A stretch of 22,723 bases of DNA from an uncultured Actinomycetes bacterium (GTDB lineage Bacteria > Actinomycetota > Aquicultoria > CAJVYJ01): assembly GCA_913009475.1 (NCBI GenBank), contig CAJVYJ010000007.1, positions 1 through 22,723 on the forward strand, given 5' to 3'. This document shows positions 7,208 through 14,326 of the stretch, in pieces (positions within the stretch are counted from its first letter, which is position 1; each line of letters begins with the position of its first letter). Below the pieces are notes generated by a model. It saw only the letters and a program-made list of their open reading frames with translations. It did not search any database and had not been told where the DNA came from. The position numbers were made by a program, and so were the translations under genes.

Positions 7208-8227
7208 ATGGGTGACCATATAAAAGAAGATGCATTTTTAGGTATTGATGTCGGTTCCGTGAGTACTAATCTCGCGGTAATCAATGTTAAAGGTGAGGTG
7301 CTTGCGTATATTTATAGACGTACGCAAGGCCAGCCGATTAAGGCGGTTCAACAAGGCCTTAAAGAGCTGGAGTCTGAGTTGCCGGGCGATATAAGTATCT
7401 TAGGTGTGGGAACGACCGGCAGCGCCCGTTATCTTTCCGGGGTCGTCGTCGGAGCTGATATTGTTAAGAATGAGATTACGGCCCACGCGGTTGCTGCCGG
7501 TCATGTAGCTCCGGAAGTACGGACGGTCTTGGAAATCGGGGGACAGGATTCAAAGATAATATTATTAAAAGACGGTATTGTTGTGGATTTTGCCATGAAT
7601 TCAGTTTGCGCCGCCGGCACGGGCTCTTTCTTAGACCACCAATCGGCACGTCTGGGTATTCCTATCGAGGAATTTGGTGATTACGCGTTAAAGGCCGATG
7701 AAGGCGCGCAGATAGCCGGACGCTGTTCGGTCTTCGCGGAATCAGATATGATCCATAAACAACAGGTCGGTTATGGTTTAGAAGAGATTATCTATGGTCT
7801 CTGCCAAGCTTTGGTGCGTAACTATCTTAATAATCTGGCTAAAGGCAAGGACTTATTGGGCCCCCTGGTTTTTCAAGGTGGCGTAGCGGCTAATTCCGGT
7901 ATGAAACGGGCGTTTGAGGCGGCCTTGAATACCGAAGTCATAATCCCCAAATACTATAATGTTATGGGTGCTATCGGCGCCGCGCTTTTAGCGCATGAGA
8001 GCATGATGTTTGAGGAGCGCAAGACTAATTTCAAAGGTTTTGCCGCGGCTGATTTTAACTATAAGACCAGCAGCTTTTCATGCGGCTGTTGTGAAAATAA
8101 TTGCGAGATAATTAAAATCAAAGTTGACGATAAAGTGTTGGCTCGCTGGGGCGGTCGCTGTGGTAAGTGGGAGTTGGACCAAGCCAATCGCCGGCGAGAT
8201 ACCTCCGGTGTGAGCAGTAGCGTATAG
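7208..8227 (+). CDS. Acyl-CoA dehydratase activase (HgdC/BadF/BcrA-type ATPase)
   Basis: Activases of this family are ASKHA-fold homodimers that hold one [4Fe-4S] cluster between subunits and use ATP hydrolysis to push a low-potential electron into a partner enzyme. This 339-residue protein shows phosphate motif 1 at the N-terminus (GIDVGSVSTNLAV), the GGQDSK motif, and the two cluster cysteines: C134 in VCAAGTGSFL and C173 in GRCSVFAESD. FQGGVAANSGM is the adenosine-binding motif. Unlike the minimal HgdC (about 260 residues), it has a C-terminal extension with a second cysteine set (C292, C294, C295, C299 and C318). That extension resembles the segment that precedes DUF2229 in the large fused proteins. 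AAGGAG precedes the ATG. It lies 78 bases after the two partner genes, on the same strand, and probably in the same operon. Confidence 0.9.
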   Translation: MGDHIKEDAFLGIDVGSVSTNLAVINVKGEVLAYIYRRTQGQPIKAVQQGLKELESELPGDISILGVGTTGSARYLSGVVVGADIVKNEITAHAVAAGHVAPEVRTVLEIGGQDSKIILLKDGIVVDFAMNSVCAAGTGSFLDHQSARLGIPIEEFGDYALKADEGAQIAGRCSVFAESDMIHKQQVGYGLEEIIYGLCQALVRNYLNNLAKGKDLLGPLVFQGGVAANSGMKRAFEAALNTEVIIPKYYNVMGAIGAALLAHESMMFEERKTNFKGFAAADFNYKTSSFSCGCCENNCEIIKIKVDDKVLARWGGRCGKWELDQANRRRDTSGVSSSV

Positions 8228-8302
8228 CAACGGATTTCGTTTCCGTTTCACGCCTTTTATCCTCTGCTCTTTTGCTGCCACTGTCATTCTAATGTCCCAA
8301 CA

Positions 8303-8330
8303 GTAGAGACGTTGCATGCAACGTCTCTAC
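8303..8330. repeat. Perfect 28-bp palindrome
   Basis: GTAGAGACGTTGCA (8303-8316) is followed directly by its exact reverse complement (8317-8330). The TAGAGACGTTGCATGCAACG-type palindrome resembles intergenic REP-like elements known from several bacterial lineages. There is only one copy in this window, located between the activase gene and nfnA. Confidence 0.85.
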
Positions 8331-8369
8331 ACCATTCCCCATAACCCGTCACCCGACCGACCTTACGTT

Positions 8370-8411
8370 TGTCATTCTCGACCCCGATCGGGAATCCACG
8401 GCCAACCGTAC
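8370..8411 (+). repeat. Dispersed intergenic repeat, copy A
   Basis: The element starts TGTCATTCTC, has a hairpin centre (CCCCGATCGGG), and continues GGGAATCCACG and CCAACCGT. The same outer sequence recurs on the opposite strand at 19008-19047 with a different hairpin core (CAGCTTGACTG). The conserved flanks and compensating core mark it as a REP-like hairpin family. Confidence 0.7.
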
Positions 8412-8511
8412 TTTTCGGCTGGGACTCTAGGCGCGACGCGAATCACCTTCTTTTGGAGAATACTGACAATCGCTCTTTTATTTAGTTGCTAAGAATAATC
8501 TATTATAGTAA

Positions 8512-8532
8512 ATTGTTAAATTAAGTAACAAT
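8512..8532. promoter_or_regulatory. Rex-like inverted repeat upstream of nfnA
   Basis: ATTGTTA (8512-8518) and TAACAAT (8526-8532) are a perfect inverted repeat with a seven-base spacer, and a further half-site TAACAA lies at 8535-8540. The outer TTGTTAA and TAACAA resemble the operator of Rex, the NADH/NAD-sensing repressor, but the spacing is one base longer than the usual 18-bp site. It lies just downstream of a possible -10 (TATAGT, 8504-8509), where a repressor would block transcription. Confidence 0.45.
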
Positions 8533-8577
8533 AGTAACAACCGAGATGTTTCTATTAATTATTAATGAGGTGAAAAA

Positions 8578-9411
8578 GTGGCGAAAATATTGGAAAAAAG
8601 AAAAGTTCGTCCTGATGTTTATTTTTTTCGGTTGTCAACGCCTGAAATAGCGAAAAAAGCTAAAGCCGGGCAGTTTATTATCTTAATACTGCATGAACAT
8701 GGTGAACGAATTCCTATATCATTAGCGGATATAAATCCTGAAGACGGCAGTGTAAGTATAATGTTTATGACGGTTGGTAAGACCTCGACAGAGATGGCGA
8801 CGTTCGAAGTCGGCGATGAGATAGCTGACGTTGTCGGACCACTGGGCAATCCCTCGCATGTGAAAAATTTTGGGAAAGTCGTCTTAGTCGGCGGTGGATT
8901 TGGCGTGGCTCCGCTTTATCCGATTGCGAAAGCGTTAAAAGCAGCCGGCAATGAAATAGTGACGGTGATGGGTGCACGCAATGCCGATCTATTGCTTTAC
9001 GAGGAAGAGATGGCTGCGACCAGTGATAAAGTCTTAGTAACGACTGATGACGGCAGTAAAGGGATAAAAGGGGTAGTGACTTTAGCCTTGGAAGACGAGC
9101 TTAAGGCAGGCGTAGATCTTGTTTTAGCGGTAGGTGCGGCAATAATGATGAAATTTGTCGCCAAAACAACAGAGCCGTATAATGTCAAGACTATTGTAAG
9201 TTTAAATCCGATTATGGTCGATGGCACCGGTATGTGCGGTGCTTGTCGCGTTTCAATCGGCGGCGAGACTAAATTTGGTTGCACTGATGGTCCGGAATTT
9301 GACGGACATCTGGTCGATTGGGATTTGTTGATGAGCCGACAAAGAATGTACTTAAAAGAAGAAAAAGAAGCAATGGAGCGATACAGCTGTAATTGCGTGC
9401 CAATAAGCTGA
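8578..9411 (+). CDS. nfnA: NfnA: ferredoxin-NADP reductase-like small subunit of electron-bifurcating transhydrogenase
   Basis: NfnA carries FAD, a [2Fe-2S] cluster and the NAD(H) site of NfnAB, which couples NADH and reduced ferredoxin oxidation to NADP reduction (or the reverse) in the cytoplasm of anaerobes. The 277 residues show the FNR-like fold: an FAD domain with RIPISLADI, a nucleotide-binding domain with VGGGFGVAPLYPIAKAL, and a C-terminal cluster region DGTGMCGACRVSIGG...FGC. The ligands there are C220, C223 and C235, with D215 matching the unusual aspartate ligand known in NfnA. It starts at GTG 8578 after a GAGGTG site. nfnB follows 13 bases later. Older names for relatives are sulfide dehydrogenase subunit SudB and, in archaea, ferredoxin:NADP oxidoreductase. 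Confidence 0.9.
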   Translation: MAKILEKRKVRPDVYFFRLSTPEIAKKAKAGQFIILILHEHGERIPISLADINPEDGSVSIMFMTVGKTSTEMATFEVGDEIADVVGPLGNPSHVKNFGKVVLVGGGFGVAPLYPIAKALKAAGNEIVTVMGARNADLLLYEEEMAATSDKVLVTTDDGSKGIKGVVTLALEDELKAGVDLVLAVGAAIMMKFVAKTTEPYNVKTIVSLNPIMVDGTGMCGACRVSIGGETKFGCTDGPEFDGHLVDWDLLMSRQRMYLKEEKEAMERYSCNCVPIS

Positions 9412-9424
9412 CGGAGGTTTAATC

Positions 9425-10879
9425 TTGGCTGATGAAGTAAAAAAAAGACCAAAAATAATTCCTAAACAAATTCCTATGCCGGAGCAAGATCCTATTGAGC
9501 GCGGCAAAAATTTTAATGAGGTTGCCTTGGGTTTCACCGAGGAGCAAGCTTTGGCCGAGGCGCAGCGTTGTCTGGGTTGCCTTAAGCCGCCTTGTGTAAG
9601 GGGTTGTCCCGTAGAAGTGCCGATTAAAGATTTTATTATCTTAATGCAAGAGAAAGATTTTATTGGCGCCGCCAATAAAATTAAGGAAAAAAGTATGCTG
9701 CCGGCGGTTTGCGGTCGCGTTTGTCCCCAAGAGGACCAGTGTGAAAAGGTCTGTGTTGTCGGTAAAAAATTTGATCCGGTCTCAATCGGCCGTTTGGAAA
9801 GATTTGTGGCGGATTATGAACGCCAATCAGGCACAAAAAGTAAGGTGGAGATGGCCTCGTCGACAGGAAAAAAAGTCGCCATTGTCGGGAGTGGTCCCTC
9901 AGGCGTTACGGCCGCCGGTGACCTGGCTAAAATGGGACACAATGTAACTATTTTTGAAGCTTTGCATAAACCCGGCGGCGTGTTGATTTATGGTATTCCT
10001 GAATTTCGTTTGCCGAAAAGTATTGTCGCTTCGGAAATAGACGGCCTAAAAGATATGGGTGTCGAGATTAAGACTAACGCCGTAATAGGTAAGTTATACA
10101 CGGTTGACGAGTTAATGGATGATTTTGATGCTGTTTTTATAGGCACTGGGGCCGGTCTGCCGGTCTTTATGGGTATTGAAGGAGAAAATTTAAACGGAGT
10201 TTACTCGGCGAACGAATTTTTAACCAGAACCAATTTAATGAAAGCCTATGATTTTCCGGAGTTCGATACCCCAATCAAGATTGGGGGCCGAGTAGTGGTA
10301 ATCGGCGGCGGTAACGTAGCCATGGATTCGGTTCGTACAGCTTTAAGGTTGGGAGCTAAAGAGGCATCGATTGTTTATCGTCGCAGCCATGAAGAGCTGC
10401 CGGCTCGAGCGGAAGAAGTACATCACGCTAAAGAAGAGGGAATCAAGTTCGAGATGTTGACCGGCCCGATTAAAATTATTGATAACGGTGAGGGTTGGGT
10501 AAAAGCAATCGAATGCATGCGGATGGAATTAGTCGAGCCGGATGATTCCGGTCGGCGTCGACCGATACCGATAGAAGGTTCTGAATTTCAAATAGATTGT
10601 GATATTGTAATTATGGCTATTGGCACTAACGCTAATCCATTGGTGCCCCAAAGCACTAGTGATCTTGAGCTTAATAAGCGCGGTTACATATTGGCGAGTG
10701 AGGAGACCGGCGCTACCAGTCGGCCCGGTATTTTCGCCGGCGGTGACATTGTCACCGGTTCCGCCACGGTTATCCTAGCCATGGGAGCCGGTCGTAAGGC
10801 GGCAAACGCTATACATAAATATTTAGTCGGCGAGGAAGATGAAGAATTATCCGGTAATGGAGATAATCCGGTTTCGTAG
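9425..10879 (+). CDS. nfnB: NfnB: GltA-like large subunit of electron-bifurcating transhydrogenase
   Basis: NfnB holds the bifurcating FAD, two [4Fe-4S] clusters and the NADP(H) site. It resembles the glutamate synthase small chain, and orphan homologues are annotated gltA; the adjacent nfnA supports Nfn. The 484 residues begin with a cluster domain containing C49, C52, C57 and C61 (CLGCLKPPCVRGC) and C96, C100, C106 and C110. A FAD Rossmann motif follows (VAIVGSGPSG, about 151-160), then a second Rossmann motif for NADPH (IGGGNVAMD, about 293-301). The C-terminal FAD motif is GIFAGGDIVTGSATVILAMG. The TTG start at 9425 is supported by GGAGG and by the 13-base gap after nfnA. The pair is complete and shows no damage. 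Confidence 0.93.
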   Translation: MADEVKKRPKIIPKQIPMPEQDPIERGKNFNEVALGFTEEQALAEAQRCLGCLKPPCVRGCPVEVPIKDFIILMQEKDFIGAANKIKEKSMLPAVCGRVCPQEDQCEKVCVVGKKFDPVSIGRLERFVADYERQSGTKSKVEMASSTGKKVAIVGSGPSGVTAAGDLAKMGHNVTIFEALHKPGGVLIYGIPEFRLPKSIVASEIDGLKDMGVEIKTNAVIGKLYTVDELMDDFDAVFIGTGAGLPVFMGIEGENLNGVYSANEFLTRTNLMKAYDFPEFDTPIKIGGRVVVIGGGNVAMDSVRTALRLGAKEASIVYRRSHEELPARAEEVHHAKEEGIKFEMLTGPIKIIDNGEGWVKAIECMRMELVEPDDSGRRRPIPIEGSEFQIDCDIVIMAIGTNANPLVPQSTSDLELNKRGYILASEETGATSRPGIFAGGDIVTGSATVILAMGAGRKAANAIHKYLVGEEDEELSGNGDNPVS

Positions 10880-11354
10880 CGCTAATATTTATATAAGATT
10901 ATTATATCTGCCGGAAAAGGTATAATTAGCCGAATAATATTCATTGGCTTTTTAGGGTTCCTCTTAAATGAGGGCAAACGGTTCAAGTTATCCCTCAGTT
11001 AAACGATGCCTTTACTTTACCCAAAATGATACTTACCCGGTTTTTCTTGGCTTCTAAGTAAATTTGACGTTTCCATGGTCGCGTTTATGGTTACAGCTAT
11101 CCCGGCGACAATATTCTCCACCGACTTAAGGCTAAACATTTTCGGACATTATAAGCGGTATGAGGATATTGTTACTCTAAGGTATTAAACTCAAAAGTAT
11201 TAAATTTCTCAATTTGTTATCAATTTATCGGTTGCTATCTAAGAAAGTAAGTTTATAGCGTTTTCAAAATGGGTATAAAAATGGTTATAGTTATAGTTAT
11301 TTAAATTTAAAGATTTAAAGCAGAAACATTTTCATGTTATGAAGGGAGACAAAA
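10880..11354. other. 475-bp intergenic region with no recognisable gene
   Basis: The stretch is AT-rich and has stops in all frames except for short openings. One 40-codon opening on the minus strand (11139-11017) lacks a ribosome binding site. Near its end a TTATAG(T) motif repeats (about 11282-11300), just before the cfa-like gene. I see no riboswitch, tRNA or clear terminator. It may contain the promoter of the methyltransferase gene. Confidence 0.5.
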
Positions 11355-12302
11355 GTGGCTAAGACAAAAGTTGCGCCTCGTTATCAAGAAAAAACAATAG
11401 AAGCGGATAAAATCGCTATTAGCTCGCATTATGATTTGCCGCCTGAATTCTTTTCGACTTTTTTAGGGCCGCGGATGGCTTATTCGTGCGCTTATTTTAC
11501 TGATGAAGGCAATGATTTGGCTCAAGCTGAAGCCGATAAACTAAAGCTGACCGCTCAAAAGTTAAGGCTGAAATCCGAAGATAGATTACTTGATTTAGGT
11601 TGCGGCTGGGGTAGTTTTCTCTTTTACGCGGCCGAAAAATACGGTTGTCGGACGCTAGGTATTACTCTGGCGCAGGAACAGGCAAAGTTTGTCAATGACA
11701 AAGCGGCCGAGTTAGGCATAAGCAATCAAGTTGAAGCGGAGCTTGTTCATGTTTATGAGATGGCCGAGCGCTTTCAGCCAAAATCATTTGATAAAATTGT
11801 TACCGTCGGTGCGATTGAGCACATAGAAGATCTTAACTTAACTTTTAGTAATGCCAACAAACTGTTAAAGGATGACGGCCTATTTTTAGTTCATGGCATG
11901 ACCAGGCCTTGGAAGAGCAGGGCCGAAGAGTTAGCCGGTGATCGTAGAGAAACTGATGATTTGCTGGAAAAACACTTCGGCGTCGGCCACTGGAAGAGTT
12001 TGTGGGAAGTTATCCAGGCCCTTGAATATTCAGGCTTCGAAGTTTTAGACCATGAGAATATTACTTATCATTATCAACTTACGGTGCGTCGTTGGCTGGA
12101 AAATTTAGAAAAAAATGAGAGTTCAATTGCCGGCAAGATTATTTCTGATGAGAAATATCGGGAGTTTATGGCGTTTATGGCTTCATATATTGTCTCGTTT
12201 GAATTAAGCGGCACTATTTGCAACCAGATTTTAGCGCAAAAACACAATCTCGGTTCTCTGCGCCCCAGGGGTTTAATGACCAGAGACCACATGATGATTT
12301 AA
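11355..12302 (+). CDS. Cyclopropane-fatty-acyl-phospholipid synthase family methyltransferase, short form
   Basis: SAM-dependent enzymes of this family methylate or cyclopropanate unsaturated acyl chains at the membrane. The 315 residues begin almost directly with the catalytic domain: SHYDLPPEFF (24-33), YSCAYF with C45, the SAM loop LDLGCGWG (79-86), AIEHIED with E155, and the late THYQLTVRRW-type motif (H239, Y240). These match the bicarbonate and substrate residues known in mycobacterial CmaA/MmaA and E. coli Cfa. E. coli Cfa (382 residues) has an extra N-terminal domain that is absent here, so length and layout are closer to the mycobacterial enzymes. It starts at GTG 11355 after GGGAG. 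The SCP2 gene follows 13 bases later and may supply lipid binding. The exact product (cyclopropane, or a methylated or other modified chain) cannot be read from the sequence. Confidence 0.88.
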   Translation: MAKTKVAPRYQEKTIEADKIAISSHYDLPPEFFSTFLGPRMAYSCAYFTDEGNDLAQAEADKLKLTAQKLRLKSEDRLLDLGCGWGSFLFYAAEKYGCRTLGITLAQEQAKFVNDKAAELGISNQVEAELVHVYEMAERFQPKSFDKIVTVGAIEHIEDLNLTFSNANKLLKDDGLFLVHGMTRPWKSRAEELAGDRRETDDLLEKHFGVGHWKSLWEVIQALEYSGFEVLDHENITYHYQLTVRRWLENLEKNESSIAGKIISDEKYREFMAFMASYIVSFELSGTICNQILAQKHNLGSLRPRGLMTRDHMMI

Positions 12303-12315
12303 GGGAGGAGAAATT

Positions 12316-12681
12316 ATGGACCTAACAGAGCTGTCACCGCGGGAAATCTTTGAAAATGTTTTACCTGATTTAGCTAAGCAACATTCGAATACCTCACGTG
12401 CCATCAACGCTGTACTGGCGATTGAGCTTACCGGGAATAACGGTGGTGCCTGGTCGTTGGACCTAACCGGTCCGCCTGAGACAACTCGGGGTATATGTGA
12501 AGGGGCGCAATGTGTTGTCAGAATGGAAGCTGATCGCTTCAGCAACCTTTTAAAAACCCGGAAAGTCTCACCATGGCTGATTGCTTATACTAAAAGAAAG
12601 ATTAAGGTCGAAGGTGATATGCCAACGGTATTAAAAGTAGGCCAATTATTAACTTCAGCCGTCAGAGAAGAGAATGATTAA
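12316..12681 (+). CDS. SCP2 sterol-binding domain protein
   Basis: This is a stand-alone SCP2 domain of 121 residues, a small soluble fold with a hydrophobic tunnel that binds lipids or fatty acyl groups. Recognisable parts are the N-terminal helix (SPREIFENVLPDLA), the strand pattern of AWSLDLTGPP, and the C-terminal segment IKVEGDMPTVLKVGQLL, typical of the family. A strong GGAGG-type site precedes the ATG. It sits 13 bases after the cyclopropane-synthase-like gene, so it probably presents or carries that enzyme's lipid substrate (inference). Its stop codon overlaps the stop of the convergent PFL gene by four bases. Confidence 0.85.
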   Translation: MDLTELSPREIFENVLPDLAKQHSNTSRAINAVLAIELTGNNGGAWSLDLTGPPETTRGICEGAQCVVRMEADRFSNLLKTRKVSPWLIAYTKRKIKVEGDMPTVLKVGQLLTSAVREEND

Positions 12682-14039
12682 TTAGTCAAGCTTCGTAACG
12701 GCGCCGGTATTCTCCCGCCTCGGTTAATGAATTCGGCGGCGGAGTATTTTGATGTCGCTATAATTGGCGTATTTCCCAACAAACCGCCGAAATCAGCGCG
12801 CTGGCCGACGGTCTTACCGGGAACCGGTATCAATCTGGCGGCTGTTGTCTTATTATTAATTATCCCGATAGCCATTTCATCGGCGATGATAGCGGAAATA
12901 TTTTCTGACGATATATCTCCGGGCAAAGCTATCATATCAAGGCCGACTGAGCAGACCGCTGTCATGGCTTCCAGCTTTGACAAGGACAGGACTCCGTCCG
13001 CCGCCGCTTCCGCCATGGCCGAATCCTCGCTAACCGGGATGAAAGCGCCTGATAGCCCACCTGTTGCCGAGGCCGCGAAGGCTCCGCCTTTTTTAACGGC
13101 GTCATTTAATAGGGCCAAAGCGGCGGTAGTGCCGTGAGTTCCGCATTTTTCCAGCCCCATCTCCTCAAGAATCTCAGCTACGGAATCTCCTATGGTTGGT
13201 GTTGGCGCTAAAGATAAGTCAACAATGCCTTTGGACACGCCCAAACGTTGAGCTGCTTCTTGAGCGACCAACTCACCCACTCTGGTAATCTTAAAAGCGG
13301 TTTTCTTAATAATTTCCGCCAGTTCCGATAAGCCGGCGCTTTTATTGCCCGCGATAGCTGAGCGAATAACCCCTGGGCCGCTGATGCCGACATTAATTAC
13401 CGTTTCGCCCTCGCCGAATCCGTGATAAGCGCCGGCCATAAATGGATTATCTTCCGGTATATTACAAAATACCACTAATTTGGCGCACCCGACTCCGTCG
13501 CGGTCAGCGGTTGCCGCCGCCGTATCTTTAATAATATCTCCTAAAAGCTTAACGGCGTCCATATTTATACCAGCTTTGGTGGTAGCAACGCCAATTGACG
13601 CGCAGACACGCTCAGTCGAAGATAACGCCTTAGGAATCGAGCTCAATAACAACCTGTCCCCTTTAGTGAAACCTTTGTGGACCAAGGCGGAAAAACCACC
13701 AAGAAAATCAATGCCTATATCAGCCGCTGCCTTATCAAGCATAACGGCTAGCGGAGTGATATCGGTAAAAGAGCCGGCATTTACTAAAGCGGCTATCGGT
13801 GTGACGGATACGCGTTTATTGATGATAGGAACACCGTATTTAGATTGAATCTCTTCCGCGACCGCGGTTAGATTTTTTGCCTTGGCGGTGATTTTCTTAT
13901 AGATCTTCTGTTTCAGTTTAGACGGATTATCATCTATGCAATCCAAGAGATTAATGCCAATGGTTATAGTGCGAATATCAAGGCTTTGCTTTTGCAACAT
14001 GGACACGGTCTCTAATATTTCCTTATGGCTGATGAACAA
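12678..14039 (-). CDS. PFL family protein (UPF0210/DUF711)
   Basis: This is a 453-residue member of UPF0210, named for structural similarity to pyruvate formate-lyase; its reaction is unknown. The N-terminal pattern MFISHKEILETVSMLQ, then LDIRTITIGINLLDC, matches the family start and supports the TTG at 14039, which has AAGGAG five bases upstream. Other conserved blocks are NKRVSVTPIAAL, FLGGFSALVHKGF, VINVGISGPGVI, and the glycine-rich ATGGLSGAFIPVSED near residue 330. No glycyl-radical motif is evident, so PFL activity should not be assumed. The ACT-domain gene lies 17 bases upstream on the same strand. This pairing recurs widely in Gram-positive bacteria, and the ACT protein may sense a ligand for it. 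Confidence 0.92.
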   Translation of the reverse strand: MFISHKEILETVSMLQKQSLDIRTITIGINLLDCIDDNPSKLKQKIYKKITAKAKNLTAVAEEIQSKYGVPIINKRVSVTPIAALVNAGSFTDITPLAVMLDKAAADIGIDFLGGFSALVHKGFTKGDRLLLSSIPKALSSTERVCASIGVATTKAGINMDAVKLLGDIIKDTAAATADRDGVGCAKLVVFCNIPEDNPFMAGAYHGFGEGETVINVGISGPGVIRSAIAGNKSAGLSELAEIIKKTAFKITRVGELVAQEAAQRLGVSKGIVDLSLAPTPTIGDSVAEILEEMGLEKCGTHGTTAALALLNDAVKKGGAFAASATGGLSGAFIPVSEDSAMAEAAADGVLSLSKLEAMTAVCSVGLDMIALPGDISSENISAIIADEMAIGIINNKTTAARLIPVPGKTVGQRADFGGLLGNTPIIATSKYSAAEFINRGGRIPAPLRSLTN

Positions 14040-14056
14040 GTTTACTCCTTATGTAA

Positions 14057-14326
14057 TTAAATTCTGTGCATAAAGTTGAAGAGATTTTCTTGCTGCAAAG
14101 ATATTTGGACGCCTATTTTATCACCTGTTTGCGAGAGTAACGTTTTTAATGTATTAAAATTAATTTGCTCCTCGTCGATAGTGACCAACATTATCATAGA
14201 AAATATCTCATCCATTATAGTTTGACTGATATCCTCGATATTACAGCTGTTGTCGGCTAAAACCGAGCTTATTTTCGCAACGATGCCGACTTTGTCTTTT
14301 CCCAAAACCGTGAGTATGGCTTTCAT
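14057..14326 (-). CDS. ACT domain protein (UPF0237)
   Basis: This is a single ACT domain of 89 residues, beginning MKAILTVLGKDKVGIVAKIS and followed by the typical NIEDISQTIMDEIFSMIMLV strand-helix pattern. ACT domains bind small ligands, usually amino acids, and work as regulatory modules. The UPF0237 group is made of stand-alone units related to the GcvR type. The ATG at 14326 gives the family's usual length; the upstream AGGAA site is weak. It is the first gene of a two-gene operon with the PFL-family gene 17 bases downstream. The region in front of it carries repeats and then an IS3-family element, so its promoter must lie within about 380 bases or the insertion has altered its control. 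Confidence 0.9.
   Translation of the reverse strand: MKAILTVLGKDKVGIVAKISSVLADNSCNIEDISQTIMDEIFSMIMLVTIDEEQINFNTLKTLLSQTGDKIGVQISLQQENLFNFMHRI

Larger units (their letters stand above)
8228..8511. other. Non-coding gap with hairpin repeats before nfnA
   Basis: No plausible gene is present here. The stretch holds the perfect palindrome at 8303-8330 and one copy of a dispersed TGTCATTCTC...GGGAATCCACG repeat at 8370-8411. An AT-rich part with weak promoter-like elements leads into nfnA (a possible TTTAGT at 8481-8486 and TATAGT at 8504-8509, 17 bases apart). Confidence 0.6.

Noticed and set aside
8887..9452. Minus-strand openings within nfnA
   Set aside because: Shadows of the FAD/NAD domain coding frame; no start signals and no family resemblance.
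11017..11139. A 40-codon minus-strand opening beginning MFSLKSVENIVAG
   Set aside because: No ribosome binding site, no promoter, no recognised family, and a length expected by chance in AT-rich sequence.
12727..13137. A 136-codon plus-strand opening opposite the PFL gene, and another at 13480-13848
   Set aside because: Both are antisense shadows of a conserved family gene, with Ala/Pro-rich composition and no ribosome binding site.
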